A stretch of 18,913 nucleotides of DNA, taken from JAZLIT01 sp045617525. GTDB lineage: Bacteria; Bacillota; Bacilli; Bacillales_A; Planococcaceae. The stretch covers positions 1 to 18,913 of the forward strand of contig JAZLIT010000049.1 in the NCBI GenBank assembly GCA_045617525.1. Direction: 5' to 3'. Below the pieces are notes generated by a model. The model did not search any database and had not been told where the DNA came from. It saw nothing but the letters and a program-made list of their open reading frames with translations. The translations under genes and the position numbers were made by a program. Position 1 is the first letter of the stretch, and each line of letters starts with the position of its first letter. Below, piece by piece: positions 1-7,921 of the stretch.

Positions 1-39
1 TGGGTTGTTGGTAGGTTTAAGTAATTAGCTAGGTCCTGC
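1..39 (-). repeat. Dispersed intergenic repeat, copy A (cut by window edge)
   Basis: Positions 3-39 align without gaps to 17120-17156, with about 30 of 37 bases identical, including the shared block GGTTTAAGTAATT. This is the half of the repeat also found in copy B. It lies over the last codons and stop codon of the hydrolase remnant and continues past the left edge of the window. The orientation matches the other three copies if the minus strand is taken as the reading strand. No function is known to me. Confidence 0.65.
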
Positions 40-833
40 TATAGCAGTTTCCGACTCAAGTCTGTTTAACCAGTTATGAACTAATGCGTTAAATACATCG
101 GTTTGTTCGATTTGTAGGTTGTGACCAGCCATATCAAGCACTGCAAAAGTCGCTCTTGGATAATCTTCAATTAGTTGCCACGCATCGTGATATCCGACTA
201 CATTGTCCTGACGCCCAGTGATAATTAGCGTGGGATACTGAAGTTTAGATGAAATATCGAAGGTAAAGCCATATCCATTTTGACGAATGTGGTTTACGAA
301 TTCATAATTTGTTTGTTTAGAAGGAAGTAAAATTTCATTTCGAAACCTCTCCCATTCCGATTGACCTTGTACTACTCCCATGGCGCCAAATTCACCAGCC
401 TCTTCTGGAGACAAATTTGATAGCAAGTTACTGTCTCTTTTTAGAACGGTCTGCGGTGGTACTATCCTTTCATCGAATTCAGGTATAGTCAGTGGTGCCA
501 TCAATAGTAATCCACGAACTCTGTCCTGTTGTGAATGGACTATGCCTCTGGCAATGTACCCTCCATATGAATAACCACAAATAATAAACGGTTGATCCGG
601 GATAATCTCATCCAAAAGACGTAATATCGCTACTAAAATATCATCAGAGTTTTGAATAGATCGTTGTGACTCCGAATACCCCATACCTGGTAAGTCTATG
701 TATATTCTCTTCCAACCGCTTCGTTTCTCGAATATCGGTTCCATTGCATGTAAATCACTTGATGGTCAAGTGTCCAACCATGCAACATAACGATTGATAT
801 CCCTTCTCCAATTACTTTATGGTGAATCGACAT
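25..833 (-). pseudogene. Alpha/beta hydrolase, frameshifted near the N-terminus
   Basis: This is a serine hydrolase-fold protein broken by a one-base frameshift. The open part (744 down to 25, 239 codons) has the nucleophile elbow GYSYGG (Ser59 of this part), the acid in TGRQD (Asp180) and the base in AGH (His208), so the catalytic triad is intact. It lacks the beginning of the fold. That beginning lies directly upstream in another frame, starting at 833 with MSIHHKVIGEG and including the oxyanion-hole motif LHGWTLDH. An AAAGGGG ribosome binding site sits before 833. The 833 frame and the 744 frame are 89 bases apart, so one base is missing near 742-748. Without it the first frame stops within about 15 codons. 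The substrate cannot be told from sequence. A sequencing error or translation from ATG 744 are alternatives, but the latter would lack the oxyanion-hole strand. The 3' end lies in repeat copy A. Confidence 0.8.
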
Positions 834-1070
834 GTATTTGTTGCCCCTTTCTCTGTAAACCGAAGATATTGACATGGATATTTAAACCTTATATATATAT
901 ATCACAATTTTAACAAACTTCCTTGTTCAACTAAACACCTAGAATTCCTCAAATTAAAGTTAATAATAATCCGCTTTAAAAGGCGAAGAAGGTGGAAAAT
1001 TGTCAATTTTTAGGTTCTAATCACTATCTTTTATTCTTACAGTATATAAAAGCGTTAAAGGGGAGAGCTA

Positions 1071-1955
1071 ATGATAGTTGATGGGGTGTTCTCAGGGGGT
1101 GGCATTAAAGGGTTCGCTTACGTAGGGGCAATACAGGCTTTAGAGGAACGTGGGATACAATTTAAGCGCGTAGCCGGTACAAGTGCTGGTGCCATTTTAG
1201 CAGCCTTTATTGCAGCGGGTTTTAATGCAAAAGAGCTAGAGGAAATTTTTGATGAGTTAAACTTGAAAGTACTGCTCGATCCACCGAAAATATTTATCAG
1301 CATGCCGTTTTTTAAATGGATTAATTTATATAGGCGATTTGGGATGTATCGCGGGAAATCACTAGAAAAATGGTTCCATCAAAAATTAGCGACCAAAGGT
1401 ATATATTCCTTTGGTGATTTACCAACAGGTACATTAAAGCTCGTTGCTTCGGATTTAACAAACGGTAAAATTCTTGTGTTGCCAGATGATTTAAAACACT
1501 ATGGCATTGATGGCATGACATTTCCAATTTCCCGTGCATTACGTATGAGCTGTGGTCTCCCGTTTTTCTTTGAACCAGTCTATTTAAAAAACGGTAAAAA
1601 GGAATCTGTCATTGTGGATGGTGGGGTGCTGAGCAATTTTCCACTCTGGATTTATGATAATGGCAACCAGATAAGGCCGATTCTCGGTATGAAGCTAAGC
1701 AGTGCCAGTGAAGAAATGTCACCACATGAAATTAATAATGCCATTCAGCTATTCGAAGCCCTGTTTTCAACAATGAAAAATGCGCATGACAATCGCTATA
1801 TTGCACGAAGGCATGAGAAGAATATCATTTTTATTCCGGTAGAAAATTATAGTGCCACTCAATTTGATATGGATGAAGAATTGAAGCAAAAACTAATCTG
1901 CATTGGCAAGGAACGGACAATTCAGTTTTTAAAAACATGGTCCCCTGTCTGGTAA
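1071..1955 (+). CDS. Patatin-like phospholipase family protein
   Basis: The predicted product is a cytoplasmic patatin-fold lipid acyl hydrolase of 294 residues. It uses a Ser-Asp dyad rather than a triad. The oxyanion-hole glycine loop GGGIKG is at residues 9-14, the nucleophile elbow GTSAG at 36-40 (Ser38), and the catalytic Asp183 in the DGG motif. All family hallmarks are present and in order. No signal peptide is seen. The start follows a clear AAAGGGGAGAG ribosome binding site. The gene stands alone, divergent from the hydrolase remnant and convergent with the RNA phosphodiesterase gene, with a 65-bp gap. The family acts on membrane phospholipids or other acyl esters. The actual substrate is unknown. 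Family assignment is firm, specificity is not. Confidence 0.9.
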   Translation: MIVDGVFSGGGIKGFAYVGAIQALEERGIQFKRVAGTSAGAILAAFIAAGFNAKELEEIFDELNLKVLLDPPKIFISMPFFKWINLYRRFGMYRGKSLEKWFHQKLATKGIYSFGDLPTGTLKLVASDLTNGKILVLPDDLKHYGIDGMTFPISRALRMSCGLPFFFEPVYLKNGKKESVIVDGGVLSNFPLWIYDNGNQIRPILGMKLSSASEEMSPHEINNAIQLFEALFSTMKNAHDNRYIARRHEKNIIFIPVENYSATQFDMDEELKQKLICIGKERTIQFLKTWSPVW

Positions 1956-1963
1956 GCTCCATT

Positions 1964-1985
1964 AACATAGGGAAATGTTTTTTCA
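1964..1985 (+). terminator. Weak terminator-like hairpin after the patatin-like gene
   Basis: Five-base arms AACAT (1964-1968) and ATGTT (1975-1979) are followed by a run of T. The hairpin starts nine bases after the stop codon. The stem is short and AT-rich, so this is tentative. Confidence 0.3.
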
Positions 1986-2020
1986 GTAAGCTCAATTTAA
2001 TGAACGACTAAATTTTAGTA

Positions 2021-2590
2021 TCAGTCTACTAAAGAAAACGTTGCAATTGATTCATACTTTGGTGTATTTTCTAGATTCGATTTATATAAGACAATTTCAC
2101 TTACTTGAAAAGATAAAACCTTTTCTCCAAAAGGATTATGCATCACTAAATCGGCCATTTTAAAATCTTCACTTCCCCCCCATTTCCGGGCCAGTGTGAT
2201 ATGAGGATGATAAGGACGTGTTTCTAAAGTGAAGCCCGCTGCAATACAAGTTTTATGGACAATTTCTTGTATTTGAAATAACTGGTCCACTTCATTCACT
2301 GCTCCCCAAAATATACGAGGAGATTTTTGAGGACCAAACACATTTAGTCCTTCAAACTCTAACATAAAAGCTTTTTGTTTCTTAATGGCGTCACCCACTA
2401 ATTTAATAACGGATGGAAGTTGTTGTGGGTTTACTGCACCAAGAAAAGCAAGGGTTATATGATAAACATTTAAATCCACCCAACGTTTAAACTGGAATAT
2501 TGGTTTGATTTGAGTCAATTCATCATGAATTCTTTGTTTAACACCATCTGGAATACGTACTGCCCAAAAATAATGGGTCACTCTCTCCAT
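2021..2590 (-). CDS. thpR: RNA 2',3'-cyclic phosphodiesterase (2H phosphoesterase, 2'-5' RNA ligase family)
   Basis: This 189-residue protein has the two HxTx motifs that define 2H phosphoesterases: HITL at residues 44-47 and HITL at 130-133, the second in the form YHPHITLAR. Length and motif spacing fit the bacterial ThpR (LigT) family. Members open 2',3'-cyclic phosphates at RNA ends to 2'-phosphates, and in vitro some ligate tRNA halves through 2'-5' bonds. The protein should be cytoplasmic. The start at 2590 follows an AGAGAGGTGA ribosome binding site with good spacing. It is a single gene, convergent with the patatin-like gene. The family call is firm. The cellular role in Bacillales is not settled. 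Confidence 0.9.
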   Translation of the reverse strand: MERVTHYFWAVRIPDGVKQRIHDELTQIKPIFQFKRWVDLNVYHITLAFLGAVNPQQLPSVIKLVGDAIKKQKAFMLEFEGLNVFGPQKSPRIFWGAVNEVDQLFQIQEIVHKTCIAAGFTLETRPYHPHITLARKWGGSEDFKMADLVMHNPFGEKVLSFQVSEIVLYKSNLENTPKYESIATFSLVD

Positions 2591-2736
2591 ATGCTTTCAC
2601 CTCTCTCTTTTTATATAGAAGAATTGGTAAATGTTCGTTTCATATTTAAGAATTAGCATCAATAGCGAAATTAATGCATTTAAAATGAAAAAATCTATTA
2701 CTGTTTTTCGTTAATATTTTTACTATGTCGGCTGCT

Positions 2737-2787
2737 CAATGTGTCGAGTGTTTGTGGCAACACATGAGTATTGGTGGGTTTATGTAA
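2737..2787 (-). repeat. Dispersed intergenic repeat, copy B
   Basis: Over 51 ungapped bases this segment matches 17091-17141 (copy D) at about 44 positions, including GAGTGT and the block TGTGGCAACACAT. That block can fold as a TGTG-GCAA-CACA hairpin with a GNRA-type loop. The copy lies just downstream of the Bce permease gene. It is followed by a perfect hairpin at 2789-2815, where copy D has an imperfect one. Confidence 0.75.
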
Positions 2788-2815
2788 AATGCTTGGCTAC
2801 TTTCGAACCAAGCAT
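2786..2815 (-). terminator. Terminator-like hairpin of the Bce operon
   Basis: Perfect 8-bp arms ATGCTTGG (2789-2796) and CCAAGCAT (2808-2815) enclose an 11-base loop. Read on the minus strand, the hairpin is followed by TTTT. It sits 35 bases after the permease stop codon. The U tract is short, so efficiency is uncertain. Confidence 0.55.
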
Positions 2816-2849
2816 CCTTGTTAGTACACTAAGCAAAATATATTACTCA

Positions 2850-4850
2850 CTAATTGCTATTTTTAACTATATTCTTAACACCAACATATGTTGCATAGAA
2901 ATATCCGCCATATATTATTACAAGGAGTAAAGAGCTTATTATTATACTTTGGTATTCGAAACTAAAAATTTTACTAACTGCGCTTATTCCTACTATTGAA
3001 TGAATAATAGCCAGACCCAAGGGTACGATAAAATAGATTAAGCATTGTCTCAATATTGCTTTGTTTATTAATTTTTCAGTGACACCAATTTTCTTTAGTG
3101 ACTTATATCGTTCCAAGCTATCACTTGCATCAGATAACTGTTGCAATGCCATAACTGCCGCACTAGTTATTATAAATATGAGACCTAAAAATAGACCCAG
3201 AAATACAATTAATACTGTTAAACCATTCTTTCTATCTTGTATTTGGTCCCATGTACCCCCAATAACTAAAGCTGGAGAGACGTCTCTATATTGGTCTTCT
3301 GAAAGGTTATTAAATAGGTTCGAAAATTTGTCATCTGATTTTTCGGAATAATACTCTTCATATATTACATTAAAGCCTGTGAACTCTAATTGTAGGCTTC
3401 CATTGAAGTTATCAGGAATTATGAGATAAAAGAATTCGCTGCCTCCGGTAATCTTTATATTTTCCTCTATAGGAGATTCATTTTTGATGGTGTATGCTTT
3501 ATCCTCTATATTGATGATGTCTTCACTTTCCATATATTTGGCCAAAGCACTATTCACCTGCCCGTAGTTAGATACAACTAAGACCTCATTCTCCATTAAA
3601 TCAACAGCCTCTTGTCCCTTAAGTTTTATAATTGAATTATAATCCGATATTTTAATTGCAGATACAGCACCATCCAAATAACGTTCCTTTAAATCGATTT
3701 GCTCCTGCTTGCTTAAATACTTTGATAACAAGTTCTCTACAGTAACATTAAGTTTGTATTCACTATAAAAGGAATGCTTTTCATAATTTTCAAATGTAAA
3801 GTTTATTTTATTTAAATATTCTTCTATATCATTGACCTTTGGATCTTCATTTTCGTTATCAACGACTAGAAACGCTGAAGCATTAAAAAGAGTATTACTT
3901 CTATCAATACTTCCTTTTAAATCAAACGCAGTAAATAACAATGTAATGGTTAAAAAAAGCATAAGACATATTACAGTCATGGACAGAAAATTAGTATTTA
4001 TCTTGTTGTTTATCTGTCTTAATACAAATATGTTTATATCTTTTAGATATATTTTTTTGCTCTTTTGCACAATATGAATAAAAAAATTGGAGAGACTGAA
4101 AAAGCATAACAGCGTTCCGATAACTCCCATCATGACAGTGACTAACAATTCAGCATTTCCAGCAGCTAAGCCAGTCTTTAGAATCCTAGTATAAGCAGTT
4201 GCTAACAAAAGCGCAGATAAAAGAAATATAAGCATTGATACAAAAGAATTCTTTAGCTTTACTTCTTCATTTCTCTTTGATGCATTTAGCATGTCAATCA
4301 ATTTGTATCTCGAAATAGTAACCTGATTGAAGATCATCACCAGCAGATAGATTATTCCAAAGTATACTACCGATTTAACCACTGCACTTGCTGAAATAAT
4401 AAACATATATTTTTTCAGATCAACCGATAAGATGTTGGCCGTAATAACTGACATCCCCTGTGATACGATAATCCCGAGTACAATTCCAACCACAAGGGAC
4501 AGCACACCTATTATAAGGGTTTCAAAAATCAATATTTTTGAGATGTTACCTTTTGACATTCCTAACGTCATATATATACCTAATTCTTTTTTTCGCTTTT
4601 TAATTAAGAAATTATTGGCATAAATAATTAGCCCACCGAGAACAAAAGATACAAATACGGATGTTCCAGTCATAAGCATATTTAGTGATAACATGAAGTC
4701 GGCATTTTTATTCATTTCCAACATTGAATTTTGAGATTCAATCGAATTGAAACTATAAAATATACATACGCCAAGGGTTAATGTGAGGAAATATATTGAA
4801 TAATCCCTAAAGCTTCTTTTTACATTGTTGATGGCTATTTTAGAGAACAT
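2850..4850 (-). CDS. Bce-type ABC transporter permease (FtsX-like)
   Basis: This is the permease of an antimicrobial-peptide detoxification and sensing transporter, about 666 residues and close to the usual BceB length. The pattern fits the family. An N-terminal membrane helix (IYFLTLTLGVCIFYS) is followed by an FtsX-type group of helices, then a large hydrophilic extracellular region at roughly residues 310-530. A final helix group then ends the chain. In this family that extracellular domain binds the peptide or its lipid target, and the permease signals to the kinase. I chose the ATG at 4850 (MFSKIAINNVKRS), the usual family N-terminus. It overlaps the ATPase gene by 11 bases and has GGAGG upstream. 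In-frame ATGs at 4859 and 4886 are possible. The substrate is unknown; bacitracin-like or lantibiotic-like peptides are typical. Confidence 0.9.
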   Translation of the reverse strand: MFSKIAINNVKRSFRDYSIYFLTLTLGVCIFYSFNSIESQNSMLEMNKNADFMLSLNMLMTGTSVFVSFVLGGLIIYANNFLIKKRKKELGIYMTLGMSKGNISKILIFETLIIGVLSLVVGIVLGIIVSQGMSVITANILSVDLKKYMFIISASAVVKSVVYFGIIYLLVMIFNQVTISRYKLIDMLNASKRNEEVKLKNSFVSMLIFLLSALLLATAYTRILKTGLAAGNAELLVTVMMGVIGTLLCFFSLSNFFIHIVQKSKKIYLKDINIFVLRQINNKINTNFLSMTVICLMLFLTITLLFTAFDLKGSIDRSNTLFNASAFLVVDNENEDPKVNDIEEYLNKINFTFENYEKHSFYSEYKLNVTVENLLSKYLSKQEQIDLKERYLDGAVSAIKISDYNSIIKLKGQEAVDLMENEVLVVSNYGQVNSALAKYMESEDIINIEDKAYTIKNESPIEENIKITGGSEFFYLIIPDNFNGSLQLEFTGFNVIYEEYYSEKSDDKFSNLFNNLSEDQYRDVSPALVIGGTWDQIQDRKNGLTVLIVFLGLFLGLIFIITSAAVMALQQLSDASDSLERYKSLKKIGVTEKLINKAILRQCLIYFIVPLGLAIIHSIVGISAVSKIFSFEYQSIIISSLLLVIIYGGYFYATYVGVKNIVKNSN

Positions 4851-5607
4851 GGCCAACATCGCCTCCAAGTAAAGTAACAACTTCAATTATTTTATTGAAG
4901 AATTCCTTTCTTGTATCATTTCCACGTATTAGCTCATTAAAAATCCGACCATCTTTTATAAACAAGATTCTATGGGCATAACTTGCTGTAAAGGAATCGT
5001 GGGTAACCATGAGTATCGTCGAATGAAACTCATTATTCAGTTTTTCAAATGAATCCAAAAGTAATCTTGAGGATTTTGAATCTAAAGCGCCAGTAGGTTC
5101 ATCCGCTAAAATAAGGGATGGCTCCGTCACTAAGGCCCTTGCACATGCTACTCGTTGCTTTTGTCCTCCTGATAATTGAAATGGAAACTTGCTAAGGATC
5201 TCTGTGATTTCTAGCTTTTTCGCAACAGTTTTAATTAGGTTGTCGATTTCAGTTATTTCCCTCTTTTGTATTGTTAGGGCTAAAGCAATATTTTCGTAAG
5301 CAGTCAGTGTGTCAAGAAGGTTAAAATCTTGGAATATAAAGCCCAATTCATCACGTCTAAATTCTTCCAAAGCTTTTGCCTTAAGAACTGTAATATCTTT
5401 GTTATTTATAACAATCTTACCCGTTGTTACGTTATCAATCGTTGAAATACAATTCAAGAGTGTAGTCTTACCGCTACCTGAAGGTCCCATGATGCCTAAA
5501 AATTCTCCCTGATCTACCTTAAAGCTTATATTATCAATTGCCTTTGTAATATTGCCTTTATTACCATAATATTTTTCAAGCTTTTCTACGCTTACTATTG
5601 TTTGCAT
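4840..5607 (-). CDS. Bce-type ABC transporter ATP-binding protein
   Basis: This 255-residue ATPase powers the adjacent FtsX-like permease. Walker A GPSGSGKT is at 41-48, the Q-loop Gln at 93, the signature LSGGQ at 145-149, Walker B LILADE ends with Glu170, and the H-loop His is 203. The tail ending in VTLLGGDV resembles other BceA-like proteins. The start ATG at 5607 has a GGTGG-type ribosome binding site and lies 19 bases after the small accessory gene. The stop overlaps the start of the permease, which implies translational coupling. It is probably induced from the promoter near 6142-6155. Confidence 0.93.
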   Translation of the reverse strand: MQTIVSVEKLEKYYGNKGNITKAIDNISFKVDQGEFLGIMGPSGSGKTTLLNCISTIDNVTTGKIVINNKDITVLKAKALEEFRRDELGFIFQDFNLLDTLTAYENIALALTIQKREITEIDNLIKTVAKKLEITEILSKFPFQLSGGQKQRVACARALVTEPSLILADEPTGALDSKSSRLLLDSFEKLNNEFHSTILMVTHDSFTASYAHRILFIKDGRIFNELIRGNDTRKEFFNKIIEVVTLLGGDVGHVL

Positions 5608-5626
5608 TCTTTTCCACCACCATCTT

Positions 5627-6058
5627 CTATCTTTTTACATCAAATTTGGCTTTTGTTTCGATAATTTTTGCACCATCTACATAAATAGTGACACCGTATT
5701 GCCCTTCTTCAAGACCCCCTGGAACGGATAACTTGGCAGAGAAATATCCCGCCTTGTTAGTAACAACTTCTTCCTCCACTAAAAATCTATTCGCTGTTGT
5801 AATTTCGCCTTTATACCATACGATCTGTGCCTTTTTAATCCAGAATCTGTTCCTCTTGGCAGAAAAATAAACCGTATCCTCTGGTGCAAACTCAGTAGTT
5901 ACATCTAAAGGATTTCCTTTATCATCGATATTTTTAGACACAACACCATCCACCATTTTTGGCTCAGAAATGTATTCATAGGCAAAGAAGGCTCCCACTA
6001 ATAAAAGAATGACCACTAGTATTCGGGTTAATATTTTTTTTAAATCCAATTGTTTCAA
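5627..6058 (-). CDS. Small membrane-anchored extracytoplasmic protein of the Bce-type module (unknown family)
   Basis: I do not recognise this 143-residue protein. One hydrophobic helix at about residues 11-30 follows a lysine/arginine-rich start, so it should be a signal anchor or uncleaved signal peptide with the rest outside the membrane. The outer part is beta-rich. It has alternating segments such as QIVWYKG, AGYFSAKLSVPGG and GQYGVTIYVDG, the look of an Ig-like sandwich. The start codon is TTG at 6056-6058, supported by GGGAGG eight bases upstream. It is the first gene of the ATPase-permease operon, directly behind the BceR-type operator. Position suggests an accessory role in sensing or in shielding the peptide target. 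That is inference, since no homologous function is known to me. It does not look like the YxeA protein of the Bacillus subtilis yxd operon. Confidence 0.75.
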   Translation of the reverse strand: MKQLDLKKILTRILVVILLLVGAFFAYEYISEPKMVDGVVSKNIDDKGNPLDVTTEFAPEDTVYFSAKRNRFWIKKAQIVWYKGEITTANRFLVEEEVVTNKAGYFSAKLSVPGGLEEGQYGVTIYVDGAKIIETKAKFDVKR

Positions 6059-6141
6059 TTCTAATTCCTCCCAAATTTATTATTTGTTATTATTTTATCA
6101 GTGGGAAATGGCATGACATATCGCTTTATATTTTATTAAAG

Positions 6142-6155
6142 TTACATTTTTGCAA
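6142..6155 (-). promoter_or_regulatory. Probable BceR-type operator and promoter region of the transporter operon
   Basis: The minus strand reads TTGCA-AAAA-TGTAA. The consensus reported for BceR-like regulators, from memory, is TNACA-N4-TGTAA, so one defined base differs. The site lies about 85 bases upstream of the accessory gene and just after the kinase terminator, as expected for an inducible transporter promoter. An AT-rich -10-like stretch follows at about 6120-6135. Confidence 0.6.
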
Positions 6156-6160
6156 GGTTT

Positions 6161-6213
6161 AAAAAAATAACGGGTTTACAGCTAATGCAGACACTAGCCA
6201 TAAATCCGTTATT
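6161..6213 (-). terminator. Rho-independent terminator after the kinase gene
   Basis: The arms 6166-6178 and 6201-6213 pair over 13 positions with one G-T wobble. An inner GCTA/TAGC extension is possible. Read on the minus strand, the hairpin is followed directly by a run of seven T. It separates the regulatory gene pair from the transporter operon, which therefore needs its own promoter. Confidence 0.85.
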
Positions 6214-6221
6214 ATGATGAA

Positions 6222-7235
6222 TTAGTGCATTAAGTTAACACTGCCTAAGGGGAAAATAATACTAACCTTTGTTCCTTCTCCAGTTTTGGAAGTTAAGATA
6301 AGCCCTAAACCAAGCTGCTCCGCAAGTTTTTTGCATAAGTAAAGCCCTATCCCAGTTGACCCTCCAAACTTTCGTCCATTCTCTCCAGTAAATCCTTTTT
6401 CAAAAACTCTATTTATATCCTTATCTATAATACCGATGCCATTATCCTCTACGGTAAGTACGATATTGTTTTCATTTCTAATCGTATGGATCGTTACCTT
6501 CCCATCACGTTCCCTGGTGTATTTAATAGCATTTCCGATCAGTTGATTCACTATGAATTCCATCCATTTCGAATCACTGTACACCGTTCCTTCTACCGCT
6601 TCAATATCGATCATAATACCTTTGCTAATAAAGTCCATCGAATTTCTCTTGATAACACTTCTGACAAGGTCAGGTAGAGAGACCTCTTTAATAAGATAAT
6701 CCTTGCTGACATTATTACTTCTTGAATAATATAGGACCTGTTCTATATACTCTTCAATTTTTTTCATCTCATCTTTAATATTTCGAGTAATGTCGTTTTG
6801 ATTATTTTCGATTATTAACCTTGTTGATGCAATCGGCGTCTTTATCTCATGTACCCACGTTTCTATATATTCTCTATACTCATTTTCCCTATCTCTATAA
6901 TTCTTTACATGCTCATGCATGTCCTTATTTGCCTGTCGTAATATATCATACAAAAGCTTACCTTCTATATTTTCGGGTTCTTTCATAATTTCAGACAACA
7001 GATACTTTTTATCTAAACTGTCCATAATACTATTTAACTCGTCATATAACATTTTCTGTTTAATAAATTCTATAAGTATATAAGTAAGTATTGGAAAAAA
7101 CCAAATAGAGAAAATCAGGAGAATTATTCTACTGTTAATGTTAATTAGTAACATAATGCCGCATATGATAATGAATAATATAAAATTGATCAGTAGGAAT
7201 GAAGTTCTGTCTTTTAAATACTCTTTTATACTCAT
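6222..7235 (-). CDS. BceS-like intramembrane-sensing histidine kinase
   Basis: This 337-residue kinase has two N-terminal membrane helices (about residues 13-32 and 37-57) with only a few residues between them. There is therefore no extracellular sensor domain, the defining trait of intramembrane-sensing kinases that read their partner permease. The phosphoacceptor is His129 in the motif VHEIKTP. The N box is QLIGNAIKYT (Asn235), the G1 box DNGIGI, and the later glycine motif GGSTGIGLYL. The ATG overlaps the regulator stop codon as ATGA, so the two genes are translationally coupled. Its signal is expected to come from the permease encoded at 2850-4850. Confidence 0.93.
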   Translation of the reverse strand: MSIKEYLKDRTSFLLINFILFIIICGIMLLININSRIILLIFSIWFFPILTYILIEFIKQKMLYDELNSIMDSLDKKYLLSEIMKEPENIEGKLLYDILRQANKDMHEHVKNYRDRENEYREYIETWVHEIKTPIASTRLIIENNQNDITRNIKDEMKKIEEYIEQVLYYSRSNNVSKDYLIKEVSLPDLVRSVIKRNSMDFISKGIMIDIEAVEGTVYSDSKWMEFIVNQLIGNAIKYTRERDGKVTIHTIRNENNIVLTVEDNGIGIIDKDINRVFEKGFTGENGRKFGGSTGIGLYLCKKLAEQLGLGLILTSKTGEGTKVSIIFPLGSVNLMH

Positions 7236-7900
7236 GGGAGTATATATCCTAATCCACGTCTTGTTTCTATATTTCTTTTCATACCTACCCCTTCAAGTTT
7301 TCTTCTTAATCTTGTAACATTAACAGATAAGTTATTATCATCTACAAAAACATCTGCATTCCACATAAAGTCCATTAGATCGTCCCTTGATACAATCTTT
7401 CCTTTATTTTTAATCAAGCAGGAAAGTATTTTGAGTTCATTTTTGGTTAGCTCTGCTGTCCTGCCATTATAAATAACAGAACCATTGGATAAATTAAGCT
7501 TTAGATCATTATAAACAAGAGTATCCTGTAAGTTGGAGCCGTGAATTCTTCTTAATATAGATTCAATTCTCGCCAAAAGAATTTGAGTATTATATGGTTT
7601 TGTAATAAAATCATCCGCACCTAAATTCATACTCATAAGCTCGTCCATCTCGTTATCCCTGCTCGTAACTACTATTATAGGTACATCGGAGCTTTTTCTT
7701 ATTTCTCTACAGATATAGTATCCATCAAAAATAGGCAGGTTAATGTCTAAAAGTATGAGATTAGGTTCTTCCTTTAGCGTATCATCAATAATATTTTCAA
7801 AATTGGTTGGCGCAACAGCCTCATATCCATATCTAATTAAAAAGGTTTTAAGTTCCTCTCTTATCTTTTCCGTGTCTTCTATAATAATTATTTTTGACAT
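7232..7900 (-). CDS. BceR-like OmpR-family response regulator
   Basis: This is a two-domain response regulator of 222 residues. The receiver domain has the acidic pair in IIEDTEK, the phosphoacceptor Asp52 in LLDINLP, the conserved Thr in VVTSRD and Lys in ITKPYN. The C-terminal winged helix (DDLMDFMWNADVFVDDNNLS, then NVTRLRRKLE) is the OmpR/PhoB type. I chose the start MSKIIIIEDT at 7900 because AAAGGAAGTG lies seven bases before it. An in-frame ATG at 7921 would add seven unlikely residues. It is cotranscribed with the kinase and should activate the transporter operon through 6142-6155. Confidence 0.92.
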   Translation of the reverse strand: MSKIIIIEDTEKIREELKTFLIRYGYEAVAPTNFENIIDDTLKEEPNLILLDINLPIFDGYYICREIRKSSDVPIIVVTSRDNEMDELMSMNLGADDFITKPYNTQILLARIESILRRIHGSNLQDTLVYNDLKLNLSNGSVIYNGRTAELTKNELKILSCLIKNKGKIVSRDDLMDFMWNADVFVDDNNLSVNVTRLRRKLEGVGMKRNIETRRGLGYILP

Positions 7901-7921
7901 AGATTCACTTCCTTTGTACAT

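Noticed and set aside
891..902. Run of AT dinucleotides
   Set aside because: Short and in an AT-rich gap between divergent genes. It shows no further structure and is most likely simple sequence.
2739..2930. Plus-strand open frame of 63 codons
   Set aside because: It overlaps repeat copy B and the permease 3' end, has no ribosome binding site and reads as low-complexity hydrophobic residues.
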